The notes beneath the pieces were generated by a model. It was not told the origin of the DNA. It saw only the letters and a program-made list of their open reading frames with translations, and searched no databases. Positions 1 to 7,556 of a DNA stretch of 64,000 nucleotides are shown piece by piece. Made by a program: the position numbers and the translations under genes. Numbering within the stretch: position 1 is the stretch's first letter; each line of letters starts with the position of its first letter. Source of the DNA: Roseovarius nanhaiticus (GTDB taxonomy: Bacteria; Pseudomonadota; Alphaproteobacteria; Rhodobacterales; Rhodobacteraceae); the NCBI RefSeq assembly GCF_900156535.1, contig NZ_FTNV01000001.1, forward strand, positions 1,984,001 to 2,048,000, in the 5' to 3' direction.

Positions 1-50
1 GGGCCATCGCCAACGGGGTCCAGCGCTTGGTAGCCGAGCAAAAGACGTGA
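1..50 (+). CDS. 3' end of an unidentified gene, cut by the window edge
   Basis: Only the last 15 codons and the TGA stop are present, ending in VAEQKT. The stop shares bases with the GTG start of the next gene (GTGA at 47-50), so the two are probably translationally coupled. The fragment is too short to identify. A small acyl carrier protein would suit a gene placed directly before a stand-alone ketosynthase, but that is inference only. Confidence 0.55.
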   Translation, partial: AIANGVQRLVAEQKT

Positions 51-1258
51 AACGCGTCGTCATCACCGGCGCCGGCACGATCAATGCGCTGGGGCGCGAT
101 GTGCCCCAAACGCTGGAGGCGATGCGCGAAGGACGCAGCGGCATCAGCGAGCTGGAGTTTCGCGACGTTGAGCGTCTGGCGATCCGCATCGGCGGGCAGG
201 TCAAGGGCTATGACCCCGATGGCGATTTCACCCGCCAGCAACTGGCGCTTTATGATCGTTTCACGCAATTCACCTTGATCGCCGCACGGCAGGCCATCGC
301 GCAATCGGGTATCGAGTTCAACGAAGAATTGTCTCTGCGCGCGGGCGTCGTGCTGGGCAATTCGGGCGGCGGCATGACGACGCTCGATGAAAATTACCGA
401 AGCGTTTACGAAGACGGCAAGAACCGGGTCCATCCCTTCGTCGTGCCAAAGCTCATGAACAACGCGGCGGCCAGCCATGTGTCTATGGCTTGGGGCCTGC
501 GCGGCCCGGCCTTTACCGTCTCGACCGCTTGCGCGTCGTCCAATCACGCGATGGCCCAGGCGTTTCAGATGGTCCATGGCGGCCTTGCCCCCGTGATGCT
601 GACGGGCGGGTCGGAATCCATGCTCTGCTTTGGCGGCGTCAAGGCGTGGGAGGGTCTGCGCGTCATGTCCAAGGATGGTTGCAGGCCGTTTTCGGCCAAT
701 CGCAACGGCATGGTGCAGGGCGAGGGGGCAGGCATCTTCGTCTTCGAGGAATATGAACATGCCCGCGCCCGCGGCGCCGAGATATTGGCCGAGGTCGCAG
801 GCTACGCGATGACCTCCGACGCGTCCGACATCGTGATGCCCTCCAAGGAAGGCGCCGCGCGCGCCATCTCGGGCGCGCTGCGCGATGCGCGGATCGCCCC
901 CGAGGAGGTGGGCTATATTAACGCTCACGGCACCGGTACCGCCGCGAATGACAAGACCGAATGTGCGGCGGTTGCCGATGTTTTCGGCCGTCACGCGGAC
1001 AAGCTGATGATGTCCTCGACCAAATCCATGCATGGTCATCTGATCGGCGGCACGGGCGCGGTCGAGCTTTTGGCCTGCATCATGGCGCTGCGCGACGGGG
1101 TCATCGCACCCACCATCAATTACGACGAGCCGGACCCCGAATGTGCGCTGGACGTGGTGCCGAACGAGGCGCGCGAGGCGCATGTGGATGTAGCGCTCAG
1201 CAACGCTTTCGCCTTTGGCGGACTGAACGCGGTGTTGGCATTGCGGCGCGCGGGGTAG
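47..1258 (+). CDS. beta-ketoacyl-[acyl-carrier-protein] synthase family protein (FabF-like)
   Basis: Condensing enzyme of the thiolase fold, 403 residues, the usual length for a stand-alone KAS II. It joins an acyl chain to malonyl-ACP in the cytoplasm. The catalytic triad is intact: Cys162 in STACASSNHA, His294 in NAHGTGT and His331 in STKSMHGHLIGG, with the expected Lys326. The GTG start at 47 overlaps the previous stop. Housekeeping fabF normally sits with fabD, fabG and acpP. None is visible here, so this may be an accessory synthase for a special lipid, or an unusually placed fabF. The family assignment is secure; the product is not known. Confidence 0.88.
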   Translation: MKRVVITGAGTINALGRDVPQTLEAMREGRSGISELEFRDVERLAIRIGGQVKGYDPDGDFTRQQLALYDRFTQFTLIAARQAIAQSGIEFNEELSLRAGVVLGNSGGGMTTLDENYRSVYEDGKNRVHPFVVPKLMNNAAASHVSMAWGLRGPAFTVSTACASSNHAMAQAFQMVHGGLAPVMLTGGSESMLCFGGVKAWEGLRVMSKDGCRPFSANRNGMVQGEGAGIFVFEEYEHARARGAEILAEVAGYAMTSDASDIVMPSKEGAARAISGALRDARIAPEEVGYINAHGTGTAANDKTECAAVADVFGRHADKLMMSSTKSMHGHLIGGTGAVELLACIMALRDGVIAPTINYDEPDPECALDVVPNEAREAHVDVALSNAFAFGGLNAVLALRRAG

Positions 1259-1283
1259 GGCGCGCGCCGCCCGGCCTCACCGG

Positions 1284-1976
1284 TCAGAGCGCATCCGTGA
1301 CATTCGGAATATCGACCGTCCCAAAGACGCGGCCCGAGGGCGATCCGCTGGGCGATCCACCGGGTGGCTCTTCCGAGACGCCCAAAGTCAGCGTGCCGCG
1401 CACGGCCGCAATCTCGGGCGGCAGGGCCAGGCGCACGGTCTCGCCCGCGTGCCACAGGCCGACGGATTGTGCGGGCTTGTCCGGTCCATGTGCCCAGACT
1501 TGTAGAATACGGCCCTCGGGCGCGGCGCCTTGGGTGCGTGTCAGGATAACCTCGTCGCGGATCTTGTCGACCACGGCGACCACGCGAAAATCGCCCTCTT
1601 CCGATGCGATCTGCGCGCTATAGAGCGGACCGCTACCCTCGGGTGGTACCGGCTGCCAGAGTGTAACCGCAACGGCGATCAGCGCGGCGAGCGCGCCGCC
1701 GCTCAGCGCCTGCCACAGTCCCAGACGCTGCCAGAAAGGCGTTCGTACCGGCGCAGGGAAAAGGCGGGCCAAAAGCGCCGTGCGAACCGCGGCGCGCGGT
1801 GCCACCGGATCCAGGTCAGCCATCTGGGCGAGCCGCCCCTCCCACTCGGTGACCTGCCGCGCAAAGGCGGGCTCGGTAGCGGCGCGCTGCCGCGCCTCGC
1901 TTTGCTCTGTGCCGGTGAGCAGGCCAATGGCATATTCCGCGGCCAGCATCTCATCTTTGTCCTGATCATCTGTCAT
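1284..1976 (-). CDS. anti-sigma factor, RskA/anti-sigma-K family
   Basis: Membrane anti-sigma factor expected to hold the neighbouring ECF sigma factor inactive. The cytoplasmic N-terminal part (about residues 1-85) carries the helical anti-sigma segment beginning LAAEYAIGLL. One membrane span follows near residues 95-115 (GGALAALIAVAVTLW), then an extracytoplasmic anti-sigma-K domain. I chose the ATG at 1976 because it overlaps the sigma-factor stop as ATGA (1973-1976); another ATG lies four codons upstream at 1988. The gene converges on the ketosynthase gene with a gap of only 25 bases. The pairing with an ECF sigma factor is a standard partner-switch arrangement. Confidence 0.88.
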   Translation of the reverse strand: MTDDQDKDEMLAAEYAIGLLTGTEQSEARQRAATEPAFARQVTEWEGRLAQMADLDPVAPRAAVRTALLARLFPAPVRTPFWQRLGLWQALSGGALAALIAVAVTLWQPVPPEGSGPLYSAQIASEEGDFRVVAVVDKIRDEVILTRTQGAAPEGRILQVWAHGPDKPAQSVGLWHAGETVRLALPPEIAAVRGTLTLGVSEEPPGGSPSGSPSGRVFGTVDIPNVTDAL

Positions 1977-2542
1977 TGGCTCATGCACTCCCTCAGGGCG
2001 CTGAGGCCGCGGCGTAGCCAGGTGCGCATGGTGTTGAGCGGCACGGCTGCCCGCTCGGCCAGTTCGGCGTAGCTGCGCCCCTCGAGATAGGCGCCGGTAA
2101 TTGCGGCGCGGCGGTCTTGGGGAAGCTCGCTTAGGCAGGCGCCAATCCGGCCCGCCTCGGACGCGGCGATGGCCGATTGTTCGGGCGTGGCGCCGGGCGC
2201 GGGCACTATGTCCTGATAATCAGCCATATCCTTGTCGTCGCGCCGCGCACGGACATGGTCGATGGCGGTGTTGCGGGCGATGGTGATCAGCCATGTCATC
2301 GGCGAATGACCGGTCACGCGATAGCGATCCGCGTTCTTCCAGATCTTGATATAAGCCTCTTGCATGGCATCCTCGGCTGCGGCGCGTGTCCTCAAGATAC
2401 GAAGGCAAACCGCAAATAGTTTCCCGCAGCTCGCATCATAAAGCTCCGCGAAGGCGGCGCGGTCCTTCAAAGCGCATCGGGCAATAAGGTCTTCGAGCCG
2501 CGCCAGCGCCGGGTTTGCGGCGGCTGCATTATTATCCGCCAT
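1973..2542 (-). CDS. ECF sigma-70 family RNA polymerase sigma factor
   Basis: A 189-residue ECF sigma factor with only regions 2 and 4. Region 2 is seen around DAMQEAYIKIWKNADRYR (about residues 58-75) and region 4 around LPQDRRAAITGAYLEGRSY and the MRTWLRRGLSALRECM helix at the C-terminus. It is the first gene of a two-gene operon with its RskA-type anti-sigma factor, with ATGA overlap. It is divergent from the secreted DUF4394 protein, a likely target. ECF factors usually activate their own operon. The inverted repeat between the divergent genes could be a control site, but I see no confident ECF -35/-10 pair. Confidence 0.92.
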   Translation of the reverse strand: MADNNAAAANPALARLEDLIARCALKDRAAFAELYDASCGKLFAVCLRILRTRAAAEDAMQEAYIKIWKNADRYRVTGHSPMTWLITIARNTAIDHVRARRDDKDMADYQDIVPAPGATPEQSAIAASEAGRIGACLSELPQDRRAAITGAYLEGRSYAELAERAAVPLNTMRTWLRRGLSALRECMSQ

Positions 2543-2580
2543 TACCGCCCAACCTGCATAAATCCGTAAATATCGTCACC

Positions 2581-2616
2581 CCTGAAACTTCCACCCGGTG
2601 CCGTCCGTGGTTCAGG
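2581..2616. promoter_or_regulatory. imperfect inverted repeat in the sigma-factor/DUF4394 divergent intergenic region
   Basis: CCTGAA (2581-2586) pairs with TTCAGG (2611-2616), and inside it CCAC (2591-2594) pairs with GTGG (2607-2610), with an ACTT bulge. It lies between the two divergent starts at 2542 and 2666. It could be an operator or an RNA hairpin in the DUF4394 leader. No function is shown. Confidence 0.35.
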
Positions 2617-2665
2617 CAATTGATCTGCAAAAGGCAGGTCTTTGCAACCGAAAAGGATATTGGAC

Positions 2666-3520
2666 ATGACCATCAGGACCACAGCCGCCTTCGCATTCAC
2701 CGCAGCCACTCTTGCCGCGCCCGCCATGGCGATGGATCACGGCAAGGCCATGGGCTATGCGCTGGCCGAGGATGGCGGCACGCTCGTCACAATGGCTGAC
2801 ATCTCGGCGCCCGGCGACGTGCAGACCTACGCGCTGGAGACACCTTTGCGCGCCATCGCGTACCGCCCCGTCACGGACCAGCTTTTGGGATATGCGGACG
2901 GCATGATCTATGAGGTCGATCCGATGACCGGCGCACTGACCGACCTGGGCGCGACTTTCATGGATGATGCCTTGATCGGCGAGGGCGCGGTGGCCTTCGA
3001 TTTCAACAACAAGATCGACGCCGTGCGCGCGGTTGGCGCCGACGGTGCCAACCTGGTCTACTTCCCTGCAGGTTTTGGCGATGGTGACGACAAGGCCAAT
3101 TCTGTCCGCCGCTTTACCGATGCGTTTTATGCGGATGGTGACAGCTCGGCCGGTGCGGATCCGATGATCTTTGCCAACGCCTACACCAATGCCATCTCTG
3201 GCATGACCGCAGGCTCCACCGCGCAATATGCGCTGGATGCACGCGCCAACGCGCTGGTCACGTTGGCCAATAACGCGGGCGAGCTTGCGACCGTGGGCCT
3301 GCTCACCGTCGATGGCGAAGCCGTGGACGTTGTCGATGCCGGGGGTTTCGATATCGTATCGCCCGAGGAGGGCACTGACATGGCCTACGCGATCCTGCAA
3401 ATCGACGGCGAAGCCACCGCGGGCCTTTACGAGGTGGATTTGAGCACTGGCGCGCTGACGGATCTGGCCGATCTGGGCATGGGCGGCTTTTCCGGCTTCG
3501 CCGTATCGCACGGCAAGTAA
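2666..3520 (+). CDS. secreted DUF4394 domain-containing protein
   Basis: A 284-residue exported protein with a clear Sec signal peptide (MTIRTTAAFAFTAATLAAPA, cleavage after AMA near residue 22). The mature part is rich in Asp, Gly and Ala and built of repeated beta-strand units (YALAEDGGTLVTM, VDPMTGALTDLG, VDLSTGALTDLADLG), the DUF4394 beta-propeller-like layout. The start is the ATG at 2666, preceded by AAAAGGA at 2651-2657; an in-frame TTG at 2642 lacks support. The function is not known. Its position opposite an ECF sigma/anti-sigma pair suggests an extracytoplasmic stress or oxidation response, by inference only. It is followed by a strong terminator. Confidence 0.85.
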   Translation: MTIRTTAAFAFTAATLAAPAMAMDHGKAMGYALAEDGGTLVTMADISAPGDVQTYALETPLRAIAYRPVTDQLLGYADGMIYEVDPMTGALTDLGATFMDDALIGEGAVAFDFNNKIDAVRAVGADGANLVYFPAGFGDGDDKANSVRRFTDAFYADGDSSAGADPMIFANAYTNAISGMTAGSTAQYALDARANALVTLANNAGELATVGLLTVDGEAVDVVDAGGFDIVSPEEGTDMAYAILQIDGEATAGLYEVDLSTGALTDLADLGMGGFSGFAVSHGK

Positions 3521-3568
3521 CGATCCCGGGCCCTCAGAGCCTGCAAGATGACGCAGCGAAACAGCAAG

Positions 3569-3598
3569 CGCCCCGGCTCGAATGGCCGGGGCGTTTTT
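3569..3598 (+). terminator. Rho-independent terminator after the DUF4394 gene
   Basis: CGCCCCGGC (3569-3577) pairs perfectly with GCCGGGGCG (3585-3593) across a 7-base loop, followed by TTTTT. Confidence 0.9.
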
Positions 3599-3628
3599 GT
3601 ATGCGCGATACCGGCCTCGATACGTAGC

Positions 3629-3660
3629 AAAAAAGGGGCGCGCCGCTTGGCACGCCCCTT
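3629..3660 (-). terminator. Rho-independent terminator of the IalB-family gene
   Basis: AAGGGGCG (3633-3640) pairs with CGCCCCTT (3653-3660). On the minus strand the stem is followed by a run of six T (complement of 3629-3634). It lies 24 bases past the IalB stop codon. Confidence 0.85.
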
Positions 3661-3683
3661 CGGATTTCGGGATGAAGCAAGTT

Positions 3684-4403
3684 TTACTCGGTGAACGCGC
3701 CCACGGCCTCGTAGCCGGCGGTGAACCCGCTGAGCGACACGTCGATGCGCACCTTCTGATCGGGCGCTTGCGCGGGGACGAGGACGATCTGCGCGGTGGC
3801 GCCGCGCTTAAACGTGTCGACATCGGCCTGGGTAAGACCCATCTGCGCCACGCAGCCTGCCTCGGTGCAGACACGGTAGGGATAGCTCTTGGCGGTGCCG
3901 CCATCGACGGACATCTTCAGCTCTTCGGTCAGCAGCGTGACGAGCGGGACGATTGCGGTGGCACCGGCGACCGCAGGCTCCTGGCCCTCGATGCGAAAGA
4001 CGCTGAATTCAGCCACGGGGTTGCCGCCTGCCTCGCGCAGCAGCTGGTAGAGCTGGCAGGGATCTTCGCCATCAGGATTGCGGAAGCAGCGCAGGTTCCA
4101 GTCGCCGAACTGCTCCTTGATATAGACATTGGGCTCTTGCTGCGCGACTTCGGTGCCCGTCGAGAAGGCATTGCCAGTGCCGGCTGCATCATCGGTTGCA
4201 GCATCGCTGGCCTCGTCAGTGGCCGCATCGGTGGGTTCTGTCGCGGGCGCATCGGTTGCCGTGTCGGCCGCGGGCGCGTCGGTGGGTGCCTCGGCAGCAG
4301 GCTCGGCCGCGGCGTCGGCCTCGGTGGCAGTGTCCTGGGCCATTGCGGCACCGGCAAGGCCGAGTGCGGCCGCGAAAGACAGGATCGAAATCGAGTTGGG
4401 CAT
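3684..4403 (-). CDS. invasion-associated locus B (IalB) family protein
   Basis: A secreted 239-residue protein. It starts with a signal peptide (MPNSISILSFAAALGLAGAA, cleavage after AMA). A low-complexity Ala/Thr/Asp/Glu linker of about 60 residues follows, then the IalB domain opening with the family hallmark FGDWNLRC. Paired Cys residues (RCF...DPC and CTEAGC) probably form disulfides. The ATG at 4403 has AAAGGGA upstream; ATGs at 4421 and 4454 would spoil the signal peptide. IalB proteins are periplasmic or envelope proteins named for a Bartonella invasion gene, but they are widespread in free-living alphaproteobacteria and their biochemical role is unclear. Confidence 0.87.
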   Translation of the reverse strand: MPNSISILSFAAALGLAGAAMAQDTATEADAAAEPAAEAPTDAPAADTATDAPATEPTDAATDEASDAATDDAAGTGNAFSTGTEVAQQEPNVYIKEQFGDWNLRCFRNPDGEDPCQLYQLLREAGGNPVAEFSVFRIEGQEPAVAGATAIVPLVTLLTEELKMSVDGGTAKSYPYRVCTEAGCVAQMGLTQADVDTFKRGATAQIVLVPAQAPDQKVRIDVSLSGFTAGYEAVGAFTE

Positions 4404-4570
4404 ATTGTCCCTTTCGGTCATTGAAGTTGCTTTGATTGCAGTTTCTTGGCGCATCTAACATGACGCGCGCGCGCTGTCAGGGGCAAAAAACCTGGCTTTC
4501 AAAGCATCAAGGCGAAATTCCGCGCGCGGCTGGCGCCCGTGCGGGAAAAACCGCGCTGTCATCCGCGCAA

Positions 4571-4596
4571 TGAAAAAGGGGCCGCAAGGCCCCTTT
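4571..4596 (-). terminator. orphan Rho-independent terminator
   Basis: AAAGGGGCC (4575-4583) pairs with GGCCCCTTT (4588-4596) around a GCAA loop. The minus strand continues with TTTTT while the plus strand has only TTT, so minus is the better orientation. No minus-strand protein gene ends here. Confidence 0.75.
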
Positions 4597-4637
4597 CCCG
4601 AATTTCTCCCTGCCGGACTTGGCCGACTTATAGCTTG
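4571..4637 (-). ncRNA. candidate small RNA ending at a Rho-independent terminator
   Basis: A minus-strand segment of about 67 bases between a possible promoter (-35 TTGACG, complement of 4667-4672; 17-base spacer; -10 TAGCGT, complement of 4644-4649) and a strong hairpin with T5. No reading frame starts in it. It contains the repeated word CGGCCAAG. This rests on the sequence pattern alone; the -10 is a weak match. Confidence 0.35.
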
Positions 4638-4760
4638 GCCGCGACGCTACGATACGATGGAATCGCCGTCAACAGTCAAAATGAGCCGCGGTCGCTTAGC
4701 CCAAAATTGACGTGTTGCACCAGGGGTCTCCAGCGCCGGGCGATCATGGGCCGCGCGGCG

Positions 4761-4789
4761 AAAAAAGGGCCGCACCCGAAGGCGCGGCC
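4761..4789 (-). terminator. orphan Rho-independent terminator
   Basis: GGCCGC (4768-4773) pairs with GCGGCC (4784-4789), extended by two pairs around a CTTCGG loop on the minus strand, followed by T6 (complement of 4761-4766). The only nearby protein gene, at 4935, runs the other way. Confidence 0.8.
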
Positions 4790-4835
4790 AAGTCTGACAG
4801 GGAGGAAGTCATCCCGCCGCCAAGAGGACATGCGC
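4761..4835 (-). ncRNA. candidate small RNA with an anti-Shine-Dalgarno loop, cuckoo-RNA-like
   Basis: On the minus strand a short TGAC/GTCA stem (4795-4798 with 4808-4811) exposes the loop TTCCTCCCT. Directly after it comes a terminator hairpin with T6 (4761-4789). A CCUCC-bearing hairpin followed by a terminator is the layout of the cuckoo/CcsR small RNAs of Rhodobacter and relatives. Those RNAs usually occur in tandem and are RpoH-dependent; here I see one hairpin of this type and no clear promoter. The 5' end is a guess. Confidence 0.4.
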
Positions 4836-4934
4836 GCCGGAATGAAAATGATACTGGCATGGAAAGGTTAAGATTGTATGGTCTGCCGGCACGCCGCAAA
4901 GGCGGCAGGACCGCCTTGGGGAGATTTCAGCGAC

Positions 4935-6476
4935 ATGAGTGACGGCATTTTCATTGGCGGCGGCGGGCCAGAGTATTCGGTCGCGCAGCGCCTTAGCCTG
5001 AAATACGCCAACCGCCACGGCCTGATCGCCGGCGCGACCGGCACGGGCAAGACCGTGACTCTGCAGATCCTGGCCGAAGGCTTCTCGGCAGCGGGCGTGC
5101 CGGTCTTCCTGTCGGACGTCAAAGGCGATCTGTCGGGCCTTGCCGAGGCGGGCAGCGAAACGTTCAAGCTGCACGGCGCCTTCACCAGTCGCGCGGACAA
5201 GATCGGGCTGACGGACTATGGCTATCGTGCCTATCCGGTCACCTTCTGGGATCTTTTCGGCCAAGATGGCCATCCCGTGCGCACCACGCTGGCCGAGATG
5301 GGCCCGCTGCTGCTCAGCCGCCTGATGGAGCTGAGCGAGGCGCAGGAGGGCATCATGAACATCGCCTTTCGCGTCGCGGATGAGGAGGGCATGCCACTGC
5401 TCGATCTCAAGGATCTTCAAGCGCTGCTGGTCTGGGTGGGCGAAAACCGCGATGCGCTGTCGCTGCGCTATGGCAACGTGTCGGTTCAATCAGTCGGCGC
5501 GATCCAGCGCCAGTTGATGGTGCTGGAAAATCAGGGCGGCGCCGAGCTTTTCGGTGAGCCTGCCTTGGACCTTTCCGATCTGATGCAGATCCGCGCCGAT
5601 GGGCGCGGGCAGATCAACATTCTTGAGGCGAGCAAGCTGATGGGCTCGCCACGCCTCTACGCCACCTTCCTTCTGTGGCTGCTGTCCGAGCTGTTCGAAA
5701 CGCTGCCCGAAGTGGGCGACCCGGACAAGCCCAAGCTCGTCTTCTTCTTTGATGAGGCGCATCTTCTCTTTGATGATGCGCCCAAGGCGCTGGTCGACAA
5801 GGTAGAGCAGGTGGCGCGACTGATCCGGTCCAAGGGCGTCGGCGTCTATTTCATCACGCAGAACCCCGATGACGTCCCCGAGGATATCCTGGGTCAGCTG
5901 GGCAACCGATTCCAGCACGCCCTGCGCGCCTTCACAGCCCGCGACCGCAAGGCGCTGAGCCGTGCCGCCGAGACCTATCGCCCGAATGAGCGGTTCTCGA
6001 CCGTGGATGCCATCCGGGATGTCGGCGTCGGTGAGGCAGTGACTTCTATGCTGGAGGACAAGGGCGTGCCCGGCATCGTCGAGCGCACCCTCATTCGCCC
6101 GCCATCGTCAAAGCTGGGGCCGATCGACGATGCGGGCCGACGCGGCGCGCTGGCCGCATCGCCGGTGGCCGGCAAATACGAGACCCGGATCGACCGGCAA
6201 TCCGCCTACGAGATGCTGGCCGCGCGGGCCGAAAAGGCCGCAGCCGATGCTGCCAAGGCCGAGGAGGCCGCCGAGGAGAAATCCGTGGCCGAGCGCGAGT
6301 TCAACGCCGGGCGCCGCTACTCGGGCAGCCGTGTCGAGCGGTCGAGCGCGCAGCGCAAAAGCACCGGCGGCGGATTTGGCGAAGCGATCACCGGCGCGCT
6401 CTTGAAAGAGCTGAAGGGCACGACCGGACGCCGCATCGTACGGGGGATCCTCGGTGGGCTCTTCAAGGGTCGGTAA
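4935..6476 (+). CDS. HerA-like P-loop ATPase, DUF853 (YjgR) family
   Basis: A 513-residue cytoplasmic ATPase of the FtsK/HerA group. Walker A is GATGTGKT at residues 33-40 and Walker B lies in LVFFFDEAHLLF. A later ITQNPDDVPEDILGQLGNR segment matches the sensor/arginine region of DUF853 proteins. The C-terminus has an Ala/Glu/Lys coiled-coil stretch (about residues 430-460) and a basic, Gly-rich end. The ATG at 4935 (MSDGIFIGG) is preceded by TTGGGGAGA; an upstream in-frame ATG at 4878 gives a non-homologous extension. The family is widespread, but its cellular role is not established; a DNA-translocation role is inferred from its relatives. Confidence 0.88.
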   Translation: MSDGIFIGGGGPEYSVAQRLSLKYANRHGLIAGATGTGKTVTLQILAEGFSAAGVPVFLSDVKGDLSGLAEAGSETFKLHGAFTSRADKIGLTDYGYRAYPVTFWDLFGQDGHPVRTTLAEMGPLLLSRLMELSEAQEGIMNIAFRVADEEGMPLLDLKDLQALLVWVGENRDALSLRYGNVSVQSVGAIQRQLMVLENQGGAELFGEPALDLSDLMQIRADGRGQINILEASKLMGSPRLYATFLLWLLSELFETLPEVGDPDKPKLVFFFDEAHLLFDDAPKALVDKVEQVARLIRSKGVGVYFITQNPDDVPEDILGQLGNRFQHALRAFTARDRKALSRAAETYRPNERFSTVDAIRDVGVGEAVTSMLEDKGVPGIVERTLIRPPSSKLGPIDDAGRRGALAASPVAGKYETRIDRQSAYEMLAARAEKAAADAAKAEEAAEEKSVAEREFNAGRRYSGSRVERSSAQRKSTGGGFGEAITGALLKELKGTTGRRIVRGILGGLFKGR

Positions 6477-6524
6477 GCCAACCCTGCAAGAGTTTCTGGC
6501 ATAATCGTCGATTCCGCGTTAACC

Positions 6525-6543
6525 TGTTGACGAGCAGTCAACA
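6525..6543. promoter_or_regulatory. perfect 7-bp inverted repeat upstream of the HU-like gene
   Basis: TGTTGAC (6525-6531), 5-base spacer, GTCAACA (6537-6543), centred 38 bases before the start codon at 6572. The size and symmetry fit an operator for a dimeric regulator, possibly autoregulation, but no factor can be named. Confidence 0.45.
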
Positions 6544-6571
6544 ATAACAAGATGACGAAAGGGGCAGCCAG

Positions 6572-7243
6572 ATGGCAAGCCGCAAATCGACAGGCAACAA
6601 GATGAAATCCAAAGGGCCCAAGCCCAGCCGCGCCAGCGCGTCGGCGCCCAACCCGCCCGCGCCTCTGCGCGGCAAAAGTGGACTGGCAGCCATCGCGCCC
6701 AAGCCACTGATCCCGGCGCAAGCGCCGCTGGTCATGGACATGAAGAACGGCGCGCAATCCCATGCAGAAAAGCCCAAAAAGGTGCTTGATGCGGATCTGA
6801 AACCCGCCAGAAAGAACGTGGGCAAAGATGCTGCGCTGGCCGCTGTCGATGGCGGCGCACCGCTGAAAAAGCAGGAGTTGATCGCGCAAGTGGTCGAACG
6901 CTCGGACATCGCCAAAAAGCATGCCAAGCCGGTCATCGAAGCGATGCTGGAGGTGCTGGGCGAAGCGATCGCCGAAGGGCGGGAGTTGAACCTGCAGCCC
7001 ATGGGCAAGATCAAGCGCAAGCGGCTCAAGGAAACGGCCAAGGCGCGGGTCGTCGTCGCCAACATTCGCCAGCCTATCGCGGCGCAAATATCCGCACAGG
7101 GATCGTCGGTTCAGGATGGCACGCAAAGCGCCGCACCGCTGCCCGGCAGCATCCAAGGCAGCACCTCCGGCCTGAGCGCAACTGCCGCCAGCGCCCAGCC
7201 GCGTCATCCGCTGAAAGAAGCGGTTGCAGACGAGGCGGAGTGA
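6572..7243 (+). CDS. HU family DNA-binding protein with a long basic N-terminal extension
   Basis: A 223-residue protein. The HU/IHF fold occupies about residues 90-172 (KKQELIAQVVERSDIAKKHA, AIAEGRELNLQPMGKIKRKR), with the conserved LQPMGK strand that leads into the DNA-binding arms. It is preceded by roughly 85 residues rich in Lys, Pro, Ser and Ala and followed by a low-complexity tail. Ordinary HU is about 90 residues, so the flanks more than double it, as in other alphaproteobacterial long HU-like proteins. It is a probable nucleoid-associated protein. The ATG at 6572 is preceded by GAAAGGGG. A 7-bp inverted repeat lies upstream, and the end of the gene may contain the tRNA-Val promoter. 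Confidence 0.82.
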   Translation: MASRKSTGNKMKSKGPKPSRASASAPNPPAPLRGKSGLAAIAPKPLIPAQAPLVMDMKNGAQSHAEKPKKVLDADLKPARKNVGKDAALAAVDGGAPLKKQELIAQVVERSDIAKKHAKPVIEAMLEVLGEAIAEGRELNLQPMGKIKRKRLKETAKARVVVANIRQPIAAQISAQGSSVQDGTQSAAPLPGSIQGSTSGLSATAASAQPRHPLKEAVADEAE

Positions 7244-7252
7244 CGCTAGAAA
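7224..7252 (+). promoter_or_regulatory. probable promoter of tRNA-Val(CAC)
   Basis: TTGCAG (7224-7229), 17-base spacer, TAGAAA (7247-7252), ten bases before the tRNA. It overlaps the end of the HU-like gene. The second tRNA-Val has the same TTGCAG -35 box. Confidence 0.55.
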
Positions 7253-7261
7253 ACCGCCCAA

Positions 7262-7336
7262 GGGTGATTAGCTCAGTGGTAGAGCGCTTCGTTCACATCG
7301 AAGATGTCAGGAGTTCAAATCTCTTATCACCCACCA
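7262..7336 (+). tRNA. tRNA-Val (anticodon CAC)
   Basis: A full 75-base cloverleaf. The acceptor GGGTGAT pairs with ATCACCC, the D arm is AGCTCAGTGGTAGAGC, and the anticodon stem CTTCG/CGAAG carries loop TTCACAT with CAC at 7294-7296. The T arm contains GTTCAAAT. Discriminator A and encoded CCA (7334-7336) are present. Confidence 0.95.
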
Positions 7337-7366
7337 TTTTTTGTCTTGTTGAATTGATTTGACCGC

Positions 7367-7396
7367 ATCGGCGCCCATGGATTGGGCGCCGATTTT
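7367..7396 (+). terminator. terminator downstream of tRNA-Val(CAC)
   Basis: ATCGGCGCCCA (7367-7377) pairs with TGGGCGCCGAT (7383-7393) over a 5-base loop, then a short T run. The rest of the gap up to 7556 shows nothing recognisable. Confidence 0.7.
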
Positions 7397-7556
7397 GGTT
7401 TGGTATCAAGAGGTTGCATCGCGGCCTGGATGCGTAGGTCCGCTAAGCCGCAGGGTCGGCACTGTGCCCGACATCAGGTAGTATCCAGCTACTACCCAGC
7501 TTCTCGAATTTCGGCCTAACCTCAAATCTTCAGTCAATGAGGGTATGGGAGATATC

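Larger units (their letters stand above)
4404..4934. other. 531-base gene-poor region with two minus-strand terminators
   Basis: No convincing protein gene lies here. The IalB leader occupies the left side. Two hairpins with T-tracts on the minus strand (4571-4596 and 4761-4789) do not belong to any gene and suggest short minus-strand transcripts, listed separately. On the plus strand a 13-codon open frame (4830-4871) follows AGAGGAC and precedes the HerA-like gene by 63 bases. It could be a leader peptide, but its length makes chance likely. Confidence 0.6.

Noticed and set aside
4455..4934. tmRNA or RNase P RNA in the gene-poor gap
   Set aside because: I found no tRNA-like ends, no tag-peptide frame and no conserved RNase P core. 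The small-RNA reading fits the two terminators better.
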